Shown here: one piece after another, positions 14,929 through 24,189 of the stretch
How positions within the stretch are numbered: the first letter of the stretch is position 1
Layout of the letters: each line of letters opens with the position of its first letter
From: CBDBKE01 sp965218055
GTDB lineage: Bacteria; Acidobacteriota; Terriglobia; JAJPHL01; JAPKYU01
Length of the DNA stretch: 64,000 nucleotides
Direction: 5' to 3'
NCBI GenBank assembly: GCA_965218055.1
Contig: CBDCKA010000001.1
Span: forward strand, 496,001-560,000
The notes under the pieces: model-generated
Database searches by the model: none
Told to the model about the DNA's origin: nothing
What the model saw: the letters and a program-made list of their open reading frames with translations, nothing else
Position numbers and translations under genes: made by a program

Positions 14929-17724
14929 TTAGCTGCAGCCGGAGGTGGAGCCGCAGTTGCCGCACTTATAACAATTGCCGTTGCGGGTCATCAGGCTGCC
15001 ACAGTCGGCGCAGACCGGGGCATCCTCGAGGAACGGCTCGCGGGTGATGGGCAGCTCCAGTTGGGGCTCGGGCTCGGTGGGTTTCAGCGGCGGCGCCACT
15101 GCATCGGTCTCTGCTTCGCTTTGTTTGTATTCGGGCGAGAGGAACTTGGCCCCCAGCCAGCGGAAGATGTAGTCCATGATGGACTTGGCGTAGGGGATTT
15201 CCGGGTTGCCGGTCCAGCCGCTGGGCTCGAAGCGCACGTGGCTGAACTTGTCCGCCAGCACCTTCAGCGGCACCCCGTATTGCAAGGCCAGCGAGATGGC
15301 CGTAGCGAAGCTGTCCATCAGGCCGCTGACCGTGGAGCCCTCCTTGGCCATGGTGATGAACACCTCGCCGGGCGTGCCGTCCTCGTACATGCCGACGGTG
15401 ATATAGCCTTCGTGGCCGCCGACGGAGAACTTGTGGGTTTTGGAGTCGCGCTCGGCAGCCAGCTTGCGGCGGCGGGGTTCGGCAACCGCAGCACCAGCGG
15501 GCGTGGCGGCTGCGCTTGGTTTCGGTTCCATCTCCTTCTTCTCCGTACTGAGCGGCTGGACCTTCTTGGAGCCATCGCGGTAGATGGCCACCGCCTTCAG
15601 GCCCAGCTTCCAGGAGTCCAGGTAGGCCTGCATGACCTCCTCGACCGAGGCGTCCTCCGGCATGTTAATGGTCTTGGAGATGGCGCCGGAAACAAACGGC
15701 TGCACCACAGCCATCATCTTCACGTGCCCCATGTAGTGGATGGCACGTGTCCCGCCGGCCGGCCGGAAGGAGCAGTCGAACACCGGCAGGTGCTCCGGTT
15801 TCAGGTGTGGAGCGCCCTCGATAGTGCCCTCGCGGTCAATGAAACCGACGATTTCGCTTACCTGATCGGGCGCAAGGCCCAGCTTGAGCAGCGCGGCGGG
15901 CACGGTCTGGTTGACGATCTTAATCATCCCACCGCCCACCAGCCGCTTGAACTTCACCAGGGCCAACTCGGGCTCGATGCCGGTGGTATCGCAATCCATC
16001 ATGAAGCCGATGGTGCCGGTGGGGGCGATGACGGTGACCTGCGCGTTGCGATAGCCGAACTGCCGCCCCGTCTCCAGGCACTCGTCCCAAACGCTCTGCG
16101 CAGCGCCCAGCAACGCCGGCGGCACCAGCCGCGCCGGAATCTGCGCCACCGCGTCGCGGTGCATGGCGATCACTCCGAGGAACGGCTCGCGGTTGGGTTG
16201 GTAGCCAGAGAAGGGACCGATGGCAGCGGCCAGGCAGCTGCTGGTCAGGTAGGCCTGGCCGTGCAGGACGGCGCTGATGGCGCCGGCTGCCGCCCGGCCC
16301 TCCTCGGAGTCATAGGGCAGGCCGGTGGCCATCAGCAGCGCCCCCAGATTGGCGTAGCCGAGGCCCAGCGGACGGTAGTCATACGAGTTGCGGGCGATCC
16401 GCTCGGTGGGGTAGCTGGCGTTGTCCACCAGGATCTCCTGGGCCACAATCATTGTGTCCACCGCGTGCCGGAAGGCCTCCACGTCAAACTGGCCGTTCAA
16501 AAATTTCAACAGATTCAGCGAAGAGAGGTTGCAGGCCGAGTCGTCCAGGAACATGTACTCGCTGCAGGGGTTGGAAGCGTTGATGCGCCCGGTGCTCTTC
16601 GAGGTGTGCCAGCGGTTCACCGTGGTGTCGAACTGCATGCCGGGATCGCCGCACTGGTGGGTGGCTTCAGCGATCATGCGCAGTAGCTCGCGCGCCTTGT
16701 AACTGTTGACCGGACGCCCGTCCAGCATCGAACGGGTCTGCCACTCCCCGTCGCGTTCCACCGCCTGCATGAATTCGTCGGTGACCCGCACCGAATTGTT
16801 GGCGTTCTGGAAGAAGATCGAGCTGTAGGCTTCCCCGTCCAGCGAGCTGTCATAGCCGGACTCGACGAGCCGCCAGGCCTTACGCTCCTCCTTGGCCTTG
16901 CACTGGATGAATTGCACCACGTCGGGATGGTCAATGTTGAGCACGACCATCTTGGCGGCCCGGCGAGTGGTCCCGCCGCTCTTGATGACGCCGGCGAAAG
17001 CGTCGAAGCCGCGCATGAAGCTCAGGGGCCCCGAGGCCTGCCCGCCCCCGCTCAGCGGCGCGTTCTGCTCGCGCAGCGACGACAGGTTGGTGCCGGTGCC
17101 TGAGCCGAACTTGAACAGCATGCCCTCGGTCTTGGCCAGCGTCAGGATGGAATCCAGAGAATCGTCGATCGAGTTGATGAAGCAGGCCGAGCACTGGGGC
17201 CGCCGCTCCTGTTTCTCCACTCGACGCACAGCGCCCTCTGCCTGGTCCCAAACCCAGCCATAGCTGTTCTTCGACGTTCCCACGTTGAACCAGACCGGGG
17301 AGTTGAAGCTGGCCTTCTGCCGCAGCATCAGATGGGCCAGCTCATCGCCGAAGCTCTCCGCATCTTCCGGGGTGGCGAAGTAGCCACCGGCCCGGCCCCA
17401 GCCGGTGATGGTCTCAACCACTCGGCGGATCAACTGCCGCACGCTGGTTTCCCGCTGCGGCTCTCCCGGCTTCCCGTAGAAGTATTTGCTGGCGACGATG
17501 TTGGTAGCGGTCTGCGACCAGTCCTTCGGGACCTCAACGTCTCGCTGCTCGAAGATCGTCTCGCCCCGTTCGTTGGTAATCGAAGAGATGCGGAACTCCC
17601 ACTGCACCTCGTCGTAGGGCGAGACCGTGTCTTTGGTAAAATAGCGGGGAAAGCGGATGCCTTTAGCAGCGCGGTCGCGAATTGCTTCCATCTTGGCCTT
17701 CACATCCACGGAAAGCTCGCCCAT
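14929..17724 (-). CDS. nrdJ: Vitamin B12-dependent ribonucleotide reductase (class II)
   Basis: The product is 931 aa. It reduces ribonucleotides to deoxyribonucleotides using adenosylcobalamin. Family signatures are visible: NSPVWFNVG, QCSACFINSIDD, the GSGTGTNLSSLR loop, NPCSEYMFLDDSACNLSSLNL (catalytic Cys and Glu region) and APTGTIGFMMDCDTTGIEP. The C-terminal part has a zinc ribbon with CADCGSL and CYKCGNCGSTSGCS, which carries the redox-active Cys pair. The length is normal for this subclass. A good promoter lies about 165 bp upstream. I looked for a cobalamin riboswitch in the leader and saw none. Confidence 0.95.
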   Translation of the reverse strand: MGELSVDVKAKMEAIRDRAAKGIRFPRYFTKDTVSPYDEVQWEFRISSITNERGETIFEQRDVEVPKDWSQTATNIVASKYFYGKPGEPQRETSVRQLIRRVVETITGWGRAGGYFATPEDAESFGDELAHLMLRQKASFNSPVWFNVGTSKNSYGWVWDQAEGAVRRVEKQERRPQCSACFINSIDDSLDSILTLAKTEGMLFKFGSGTGTNLSSLREQNAPLSGGGQASGPLSFMRGFDAFAGVIKSGGTTRRAAKMVVLNIDHPDVVQFIQCKAKEERKAWRLVESGYDSSLDGEAYSSIFFQNANNSVRVTDEFMQAVERDGEWQTRSMLDGRPVNSYKARELLRMIAEATHQCGDPGMQFDTTVNRWHTSKSTGRINASNPCSEYMFLDDSACNLSSLNLLKFLNGQFDVEAFRHAVDTMIVAQEILVDNASYPTERIARNSYDYRPLGLGYANLGALLMATGLPYDSEEGRAAAGAISAVLHGQAYLTSSCLAAAIGPFSGYQPNREPFLGVIAMHRDAVAQIPARLVPPALLGAAQSVWDECLETGRQFGYRNAQVTVIAPTGTIGFMMDCDTTGIEPELALVKFKRLVGGGMIKIVNQTVPAALLKLGLAPDQVSEIVGFIDREGTIEGAPHLKPEHLPVFDCSFRPAGGTRAIHYMGHVKMMAVVQPFVSGAISKTINMPEDASVEEVMQAYLDSWKLGLKAVAIYRDGSKKVQPLSTEKKEMEPKPSAAATPAGAAVAEPRRRKLAAERDSKTHKFSVGGHEGYITVGMYEDGTPGEVFITMAKEGSTVSGLMDSFATAISLALQYGVPLKVLADKFSHVRFEPSGWTGNPEIPYAKSIMDYIFRWLGAKFLSPEYKQSEAETDAVAPPLKPTEPEPQLELPITREPFLEDAPVCADCGSLMTRNGNCYKCGNCGSTSGCS

Positions 17725-17837
17725 GATGTCTCCTTAATACAGCGAGGGGCCCAAGCCTACGGGCCTCCAGGGCCATCGTAAGATTCACTAGGTTGCGGGC
17801 CTGGGTGCCCGCAGTTGGTTCTCCCTTGCCACCCCCA

Positions 17838-17862
17838 GGGGTGGGTGGAGGTGGGGGTGGGG
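17838..17862 (+). other. G-rich tract with G-quadruplex potential in the nrdJ leader region
   Basis: Four G runs of three or more bases (GGGG, GGG, GGGGG, GGGG) are separated by loops of 1, 7 and 1 nt. They lie on the strand opposite nrdJ transcription, between promoter and start codon. The nrdJ mRNA leader is correspondingly C-rich. Confidence 0.5.
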
Positions 17863-17887
17863 ATGTGCTGGGGGCACAGCCAGCGGG

Positions 17888-17916
17888 AATTTACGCTATA
17901 TCTTGTAGCTTGTCAA
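17888..17916 (-). promoter_or_regulatory. Probable promoter of nrdJ
   Basis: On the minus strand there is a perfect TTGACA (17911-17916), a 17-bp spacer and TAAATT (17888-17893). This gives a leader of about 155 nt before the nrdJ ATG. Confidence 0.65.
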
Positions 17917-18053
17917 GTAAGATCGTCTATCTATTGTACTATTCCCGAATCGTCCGCTGGGTCAATCAGTTAGCGGCCAGCGCTAGGTCTGCCGACCCAA
18001 TACAGCTCCAGGTTACTGCAACGGAACTCACGGTGTTGCTAGCTATGTCGGCG

Positions 18054-19469
18054 TCAGGCGTCGGGTGGGTGGCGGTGGACCCACTCGCTGGCCCGCTCGT
18101 AGGCGTAGCCAACTCGTAGGACCGTAGCCTCGTCAAAGGCTCTGCCAACAATTTGCAGGCCGATGGGCAGCCCGCTGTGGTCGAACCCGCAGGGCATGGA
18201 CAGGACGGGCACGCCGGCAAGGTTCCAGGCGCGCAGCAGGCGGGTGCTGGCCAAGCGTACGTCCTCAGGCTGGCCGTTCACAAACACGCTGGTTTCGCCA
18301 ATCGCCGGCGCAGTGATGGATGTGGTGGGCATCACGAGCACCGCCACGTTCTGGAAGACGGCCTCCAGCTCGGCCATGAAGCGGCGGCGAGCGCGCTGCG
18401 CGTTCACGTAATCGGTAGCCACGACGCACTCACCCTGCGCCAACAGAGCCCGCACGTCCGCGCCGATCTCTTGCCGCCGGCTGTGCAGGTGCTTCTGGTG
18501 CAGGGCCGCGGCCTCCACCAGCAGAATCAGCAGGGCCAGATCAGTGGCCGCGGTGATGCCGGGCAGTTGCACCGGCTCCAAGCGCGCGCCGAGCCCCTCC
18601 AGCGTCTTGAGCGCCGCGCGCACCGCCCGCTCCACGTCTGGACTGAGGCCGTCAAAAAAGTAGTTCTCAGCAACGCCGACCACCAGGCCGCGAACGCCCT
18701 GGCCGATCTGGCCCAGATAGTCGGACACGGGCGCCGTAGCGGCGGACTCGTCGTTAGGGTCGGGGCCGGCGATGGCCCCGAGCATCGCCGCGGCGTCCCA
18801 GACGGTGCGGGTCAGCGGACCGGCGGTGTCCAGGCTCCAGGCCAGCGGAATCACTCCGTGGAGGCTCACCCGGCCGAAGGTCGGCTTCAATCCCACCACC
18901 CCGCAATAGGCAGCCGGGATGCGGATCGAGCCGCCGGTATCGCTACCCATGGACGCCGAGCAGAGCGAGGCCGCCACCGCGGCGCCGGAGCCGCCGCTCG
19001 ACCCGCCGGGAATCTGCGAGCGGCGCCAAGGATTGCGGACCGGGCCGAAGTGCGGGTTGTTGCTGGTGATGCCGTACGCCAACTCGTGCAGGTTCGTCTT
19101 GCCCAGCAGCACGGCTCCGGCACTGCGCAGGCGCTCGACGACGGTAGCATCGTGATTGGGAACGAAGTCGGCGAAAATTGGGGACCCGGCGGTGGTGCGC
19201 ACGCCCCGGGTGTAGAACAGATCCTTCACCGAAACAGGAATGCCGTCGAGCGGCCCGCGGTACTGCCCGGCGGCAATGGCTCGCTCAGCCTCACGCGCCT
19301 GCTCCAGAGCCGTCTCCGGCAGCAGCGTCAGGTAGGCATTCAGCGCCGGGTTTTGCTTCTCGATGCGCGCCAGCATGGCTTGGGTGAGTTCCACCGGGGA
19401 GAGCTTTCGCTCCCGCAGCAGGCGGGCCAGTTTCTCAATGCTGAGGGTGGCCACCGCGGCCGCGCTCAC
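18054..19469 (-). CDS. Amidase-signature family amidase (GatA-like)
   Basis: The product is 471 aa, an amidase-signature hydrolase. The Ser-cisSer-Lys triad is visible: Lys in GIPVSVKDLF (about 82), cis-Ser in IPGGSSGGSGAAVAA (about 156) and the nucleophile in SMGSDTGGSIR (about 180). It hydrolyses an amide bond. The GatA-like length and motifs do not prove a role in tRNA amidation. It overlaps the small upstream gene by 4 bp (GTGA), as gatC-gatA pairs often do, but no gatB is in the window. Confidence 0.88.
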   Translation of the reverse strand: MSAAAVATLSIEKLARLLRERKLSPVELTQAMLARIEKQNPALNAYLTLLPETALEQAREAERAIAAGQYRGPLDGIPVSVKDLFYTRGVRTTAGSPIFADFVPNHDATVVERLRSAGAVLLGKTNLHELAYGITSNNPHFGPVRNPWRRSQIPGGSSGGSGAAVAASLCSASMGSDTGGSIRIPAAYCGVVGLKPTFGRVSLHGVIPLAWSLDTAGPLTRTVWDAAAMLGAIAGPDPNDESAATAPVSDYLGQIGQGVRGLVVGVAENYFFDGLSPDVERAVRAALKTLEGLGARLEPVQLPGITAATDLALLILLVEAAALHQKHLHSRRQEIGADVRALLAQGECVVATDYVNAQRARRRFMAELEAVFQNVAVLVMPTTSITAPAIGETSVFVNGQPEDVRLASTRLLRAWNLAGVPVLSMPCGFDHSGLPIGLQIVGRAFDEATVLRVGYAYERASEWVHRHPPDA

Positions 19470-19675
19470 GACTCGCCTCCGGGTATGCGAAGGCTGACGG
19501 CGGGCGGCGTGAACCCCAGGTCGGGCGCCAGCGCCTGACGCGTGGCGGCGGTGATGCGGTCGAGCGAAGGGGCGATGGACTCGATTTCCCCATCTGGAAT
19601 GTCCAGGCCAGCCGCGGCCGCAAAGCGCTTCCAGCGCTCCACGGACAAAGCCGTGTTAGGCTTGTTGTTTTGCAT
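19466..19675 (-). CDS. Small protein co-encoded with the amidase
   Basis: The product is 69 aa. It begins with a short basic stretch, then RFAAAAGLDIPDGEIESIAP and a helical region DRITAATRQALAPDLGF. The stop overlaps the amidase start, so the two are translated together. Size, position and helical pattern suggest a GatC-like partner, but the sequence is not a clear GatC. A truncated near-copy lies at 24012-24189 without an amidase beside it. Confidence 0.6.
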   Translation of the reverse strand: MQNNKPNTALSVERWKRFAAAAGLDIPDGEIESIAPSLDRITAATRQALAPDLGFTPPAVSLRIPGGES

Positions 19676-19840
19676 TGAGGATTGCCCTATTGATGATGAA
19701 ACCGCGGTGGCAGTATAGCACGCGAGTTAACCTTGTCGGGCACACGCGCCACGAGGGCACCTGGAAATTCTGCGCCGGACATCCCCCGCATATCGCCCTT
19801 GACTTCGCAAAACCAGGGGAGCAGAATTCGTTTCAGAAAC
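19505..19840. repeat. Segmental duplication, left copy
   Basis: The small amidase-partner gene plus its upstream region matches 24014-24350. The match is about 92% in the coding part and weaker upstream. CTTGACTTC and GAGCAGAATTCG are conserved near the far end. The two copies are direct repeats and bracket the two transglutaminase-like genes. Confidence 0.75.
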
Positions 19841-19950
19841 GCGTTTCTGGGGGCTATGGGGTCAATCGAAGCAAGTCGTCGGTAGCTCACTGTTTTCCCG
19901 GGCGGGGGCAGTGTGCGCCCTGCCAGGGCGCCCGATTGGAGATCGCTGGC

Positions 19951-21987
19951 ATGGCGTCGAGAGCATTCCTCAGTTTCTCTTCCTTCCTTTCTTTTGTCCT
20001 GCTAGCCATAGGAATTGCGCTACCAGCGCAGGCCAAGGATGAGTGGCCGCCGATCTCGGCCGAGGATCTGGCAATGAAGGAGTATCCCGCCAGTCCCGGT
20101 GCCCCCGCCATTGTCCTCTACCGCGAGAGGCACACCGATGACAAGAAATCCTTCGCGACGCATTACTACCGGATCAAAATCTTTACCGATGAAGGACGGA
20201 AGTATGCCAATGTGGAAATTCCTTATTTCGAAGGCACATTTCGTGTAAAAGACATCAAAGCCAGAACAGTGCATCCGGACGGCGCAATAATAACTTTTAC
20301 GGGAGGTATTTTTGAGAAATTGATCGTCAAGCATAAGAAGCTTAAGCTTCTGGCCAAGACCTTCAGCCTCCCTAACGTCCGGATGGGAACCATAATCGAA
20401 TACAAGTACACAATCCGTTGGGGTTCACGTGTGCTCCTTCCGACCGACTGGGACATAGAACACGAATTGTTCACCCGGCGCGCGCACTTTTCGCTCAGGC
20501 CAAACCGGTCAAGTTCGCTCAGGCCAAACCGGTCAAGTCTACCTTATTCCCATACCTGGACAAGCTTGAACGTTTCGAAGGACATAACGCCCGACTTGCG
20601 CGATGGCACTTATCAAATGAAGTTGAGAAACATTCCGGCCTTCCTGGAAGAGAAGCACATGCCCCCCGAGGGCGAGCTGAAGATGCGGATTCGCTTCTAT
20701 TACCAGAGGCCAACGCCCATGTCATTTCAAGGTATATCTATATCCTTCCTAGGATCGGCAACATTCTGGCAGCAAAAAGGGAAGGAACTGCACCGGGAGG
20801 TGGAGAAATTCATCGGCAAGCGCAAAGCGATCGCGAAAGAGGCGGCCCGAATCGTCCAACCGAACGATCCCCCTGGGGCCAAGCTGCGCAAGCTTTACGC
20901 GCGCGTGCACCAGATCCGGAATCTGAGTTACGATCGTAAAAATGCAGAAAGAGACAAGAAACTAAAGAAAAACAAAAATGTCGGGGATGTGTTGAAGCGC
21001 GGTTATGGCCGTCCCTGGCACATCAACTGGTTGTTCGTAGCTCTCGCCCGCGCGGCGGGTTTTGATGCCACGGCTGTGCGAGTCGCTTCGCGGATGAATG
21101 GCTTCTTTAAGCCTAAGCTACTCGATGACAGCCAGCTCGACTCGGATTTGGCCCTCGTGCGGCACGGCGGCAAGGAGTACTACCTGGATCCGGCGACGCG
21201 CTTCTGTCCGTTTGGGCTTCTCTCCTGGGACCAAACAGGGGTTCAAGGCATCCGGCCTAGCCCCGGAGAAGGCATCCGGCTAGGGAAAGACGGAGAAGGA
21301 TTTGTGAAAACGCCGACTCCGATGGGCGTCCATGCGCACACGGGGCGCAAGGCGGTGCTGCACCTGGGCGAAGACGGAAGTCTGCACGGCAAGGTAGAAC
21401 TGACGTTCACCGGACAGGAAGCATTACAACGCCGGCTGGATGCCATTGAGAAGGACGAGGCCGGCGCGCGCAAGGAGTTGGAAGACAAAGTGAAAGGGTG
21501 GTTGCCGGCGGGGGCTACCGTTGATCAGCAGAACGTCACCGGATGGGAAGGGACCGAAGAGCCACTGAAAGCGGAATTTGCCGTGCGAATTCCGACCTTT
21601 GGGACCTCCACCGGGCGCCGCCTGATTTTGCCCCTGGCTATCTTTCAGGCCAACGAAAAGCATCCCCTCCCGCACGCCAAGCGGGTCCATCCTGTTTACT
21701 TTCCCTACCCATGGCAGGAGGTTGATGAAATTACAGTGCAGTTGCCCGAGGGGTACCAGGTGGAGAGCCTCCCGAAGAAGTGGACCAGTACGCCGCAGTT
21801 CGGCCGCTACGAGATTTCCTACGAGAATCAGGAGCGCACGTTGCGGCTGCAACGCCGATTCGTCCTAAACGGTTACTACTTCCCGGTGAAAGACTATCCA
21901 AACTTGCGACTTTTCTTCGATGCGGTGAGAAAAGGTGATGAACAACAGGTTGTATTGCAAGTCGCGGCAGCCAGCCAGCAGAACTAG
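19951..21987 (+). CDS. Exported DUF3857/transglutaminase-like protein, catalytic Cys absent
   Basis: I chose the ATG at 19951 (678 aa) because GGAG precedes it and a clear signal peptide follows (LSFVLLAIGIALPAQAKDEW). Domains in order: DUF3857 (about 30-280), transglutaminase-like (about 290-440) and a C-terminal beta domain. At the place of the catalytic Cys the protein reads GYGRPWHINWLFVALARAAG, without Cys, so the transglutaminase fold is probably inactive. Proteins of this layout, ending in GDEQQVVLQ-like sequence, are common in Acidobacteria. A perfect 24-bp tandem duplication at 20491-20538 adds eight residues (LRPNRSSS). The stop overlaps the next paralogous gene. Confidence 0.85.
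   Translation: MASRAFLSFSSFLSFVLLAIGIALPAQAKDEWPPISAEDLAMKEYPASPGAPAIVLYRERHTDDKKSFATHYYRIKIFTDEGRKYANVEIPYFEGTFRVKDIKARTVHPDGAIITFTGGIFEKLIVKHKKLKLLAKTFSLPNVRMGTIIEYKYTIRWGSRVLLPTDWDIEHELFTRRAHFSLRPNRSSSLRPNRSSLPYSHTWTSLNVSKDITPDLRDGTYQMKLRNIPAFLEEKHMPPEGELKMRIRFYYQRPTPMSFQGISISFLGSATFWQQKGKELHREVEKFIGKRKAIAKEAARIVQPNDPPGAKLRKLYARVHQIRNLSYDRKNAERDKKLKKNKNVGDVLKRGYGRPWHINWLFVALARAAGFDATAVRVASRMNGFFKPKLLDDSQLDSDLALVRHGGKEYYLDPATRFCPFGLLSWDQTGVQGIRPSPGEGIRLGKDGEGFVKTPTPMGVHAHTGRKAVLHLGEDGSLHGKVELTFTGQEALQRRLDAIEKDEAGARKELEDKVKGWLPAGATVDQQNVTGWEGTEEPLKAEFAVRIPTFGTSTGRRLILPLAIFQANEKHPLPHAKRVHPVYFPYPWQEVDEITVQLPEGYQVESLPKKWTSTPQFGRYEISYENQERTLRLQRRFVLNGYYFPVKDYPNLRLFFDAVRKGDEQQVVLQVAAASQQN
20491..20538. 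repeat. Perfect 24-bp tandem duplication inside a gene
   Basis: Two identical 24-bp units in frame within the first DUF3857 gene repeat LRPNRSS. The multiple-of-three length keeps the frame. Confidence 0.9.
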
Positions 21988-23947
21988 AAGCGCCGCTGGG
22001 CTGCTGGTGGTTACCGCGTTGTTGGCGGCGGCGCCACAAGCTACGGCTGGAACACCGGATTGGCTCAGGGCATTGGCTCGGACGGCGCTCCCTGCCTATC
22101 CGGACGACACTAGGGCAGTCCTGTTGCTGGATGAGCAGGTGACCACGGTTAAGAAAAACGGCGAATTCAAGACGAAGCACCGGCGCGCTTACAAGATCCT
22201 GCGGCCTGGAGGAAAAAGATACGGCAGAGTTGTGGTCCACTTCGACAAAGAGACCCGTCTCTCCAAAATCAAAGGCTGGAGCATACCCGCAGTGGGCAAG
22301 GAACAGGAAGTCAAGGAAAAGGACGCGGTGGAAACCAGCCTGTTTGCCGAGGTGCTTTATCAGGACACGCGGTACAAGGTTCTGGCAATTCCGTCCGCCG
22401 AGCCGGGCAGCGTGATCGGTTACGAATACGAACAGAAGCGGCGCCCCTGGATCTTGCAGGACATCTGGTTCTTCCAGGAGTCGATTCCAGTGCGAAGGGC
22501 GCGCTTCGTCCTGGAACTGCCAGGAGGTTGGGAGTACCAAGCGCACTGGGTGAACCACCCGGCCCCTGAGCCACAAGCAGCCAGCAAGAACCGATGGGTT
22601 TGGGAGCTAGCCAACGTCCCTGCGGTCGAACAAGAACCCTCCATGCCGCCCAGGCGGGCGGTGGCAGGGTGGCTGGCGGTGAACTTCTATCCCCGCCGGG
22701 AAAGCTTGCGGGAGAAGGCCATTGGATCATGGCCTGATCTGGGCCGGTGGTATGCGAAGCTCACAGTCGGCCGCCGCCGGGCCACACCGGAAATCCAGCA
22801 GAAGGTGGCGGAATTGACGAGCGCCGCGCCCACGCTGCCGGACAAGCTGAGGGCATTGGCTGCCTTCGTGCAACGAAAGGTTCGTTACGTAGCCATTGAG
22901 ATTGGGATTGGCAGCTACCAACCTCACCCGGCCCGGGAGGTGTTCGCCAACCTGTACGGGGATTGCAAGGACAAGGCCACCTTGCTCAGCGCGATGCTGC
23001 ACGAGATTGGGATTGAGTCGCACTACGTGCTGGTTCACACCGACCGTGGCGCAGTGGTCCCACAATTCCCCTCGGGGCTGAGCTTCAACCACGCCATTTT
23101 GGCCATCCGACTGCCCCCGGAGGTGGCTACCCCACGATTGTATGCCGTGCTGGAGCACGAACGTCTCGGCCGGCTGCTGTTCTTCGATCCTACCGACCGA
23201 ATCACCCCGTTAGGCTACCTGCCGCCAACGCTCCAGGCCAATTACGGGTTGCTGGTGACCGCGGAGGGTGGCGATTTGGTGGAATTGCCGTTGCTGCCAC
23301 CCCCGACGAACCGGTTGCTGCGCGTAGCAAAAATGCAGCTGAGCGCAACCGGAAGGCTGGACGGCACGGTGCAGGAGATCCGCTGGGGTGCGCCGGCCAC
23401 CCGACGACGGGCCCAGTTTCTGGATGCGCCGGCGGCAGAGCGGAGCAAGGTTCTGGAGCGTTTCCTAAGCGGCTTCCTTGCCGGCTCGTCGTTGCTAAGT
23501 TTCGGGGTGGAAAACCTGGAAGATTTCGACAAGACCTTGGTGCTGGGGTACCGCTTTGCCGCCAGCAACTACGCCCAGGCGGCGGGAGACCTGCTACTGG
23601 TCCGGCCCCGTGTCTTGGGTCGAAAGAGTTATGACTTGCTGGAGGGGGAGGAAAGGAAGCATCCTGTGGAGTTCCCAGGCACGACTCTTCAGAGCGACAT
23701 TTGCGAAATTGCGCTGCCCGAGGGCTATGAGGTAGACGAGCTGCCCCCTGCGGTGGAAATTGACTCCCCCGTGGGGACATACCGCAGCCAGCTCGAGGTG
23801 AAAGGCAACATTCTGCATTACCGTCGCAGCTACGAGATCAAGGATGTGCTGGTGCCTGTTGAGCGCCTGGAGCAACTGAAAAAGTTTTTCCGGCGGGTCG
23901 CCGCTGACGAGCGCAACAGCGCTGTCCTGAAACGCTCCGCACCTTGA
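21938..23947 (+). CDS. Exported DUF3857/transglutaminase-like protein, catalytic triad intact
   Basis: The product is about 669 aa. The ATG at 21938 lies inside the end of the upstream gene with AAAGGTG in front; the coupling suggests one transcript. The signal peptide is SAAGLLVVTALLAAAPQATAG. A DUF3857 domain is followed by a transglutaminase core: NLYGDCKDKATLL (Cys, about 347), SFNHAILAI (His) and FFDPTD (Asp). A C-terminal beta domain follows. It is a probable periplasmic or secreted cysteine protease or transglutaminase whose substrate is unknown. It is paralogous to the upstream gene, so the pair may act together with one active and one inactive partner. Confidence 0.85.
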   Translation: MNNRLYCKSRQPASRTRSAAGLLVVTALLAAAPQATAGTPDWLRALARTALPAYPDDTRAVLLLDEQVTTVKKNGEFKTKHRRAYKILRPGGKRYGRVVVHFDKETRLSKIKGWSIPAVGKEQEVKEKDAVETSLFAEVLYQDTRYKVLAIPSAEPGSVIGYEYEQKRRPWILQDIWFFQESIPVRRARFVLELPGGWEYQAHWVNHPAPEPQAASKNRWVWELANVPAVEQEPSMPPRRAVAGWLAVNFYPRRESLREKAIGSWPDLGRWYAKLTVGRRRATPEIQQKVAELTSAAPTLPDKLRALAAFVQRKVRYVAIEIGIGSYQPHPAREVFANLYGDCKDKATLLSAMLHEIGIESHYVLVHTDRGAVVPQFPSGLSFNHAILAIRLPPEVATPRLYAVLEHERLGRLLFFDPTDRITPLGYLPPTLQANYGLLVTAEGGDLVELPLLPPPTNRLLRVAKMQLSATGRLDGTVQEIRWGAPATRRRAQFLDAPAAERSKVLERFLSGFLAGSSLLSFGVENLEDFDKTLVLGYRFAASNYAQAAGDLLLVRPRVLGRKSYDLLEGEERKHPVEFPGTTLQSDICEIALPEGYEVDELPPAVEIDSPVGTYRSQLEVKGNILHYRRSYEIKDVLVPVERLEQLKKFFRRVAADERNSAVLKRSAP

Positions 23948-24011
23948 TCGCAGGGAACGGTACGCGCACCGCCAGCGCCCCGGCAAAACGGATTCCCGGC
24001 AAGCTCAGGCG

Positions 24012-24189
24012 CGGCGGGCGGCGTGAACCCCAGATTGGGCTCCAGCGCCTGACGCGTGGCGGCGGTGATGCGGTCGAGTGAAGCGGCAATGACCTCGATT
24101 TCCCCGTCCGGAATGTCCAGGCCAGCCGCGGCCGCAAAACGCTTCCAGCGCTCCACGGACGAAGCCGTGTCAGGCTTGTTGTTTTTCAT
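24012..24189 (-). pseudogene. Truncated copy of the small amidase-partner gene
   Basis: About 59 residues match the 69-aa protein at 19466-19675 with few changes (KNNKPDTASSVERWKRFAAA against QNNKPNTALSVERWKRFAAA). Similarity ends after GFTPPA. The frame then runs into sequence antisense to the transglutaminase gene, and no amidase follows. It is part of the segmental duplication. Confidence 0.75.

Noticed and set aside
14923..16686. Very long plus-strand open frame of 587 codons
   Set aside because: It is antisense to nrdJ, whose motifs are complete, and its sequence is low-complexity His/Gly/Ala-rich as expected of a shadow frame.
17725..17887. Cobalamin riboswitch in the nrdJ leader
   Set aside because: No B12-box-like sequence or expected fold landmarks were seen.
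18153..19538. 461-codon plus-strand frame opposite the amidase
   Set aside because: Composition is that of an antisense frame and the amidase on the other strand has an intact catalytic triad.
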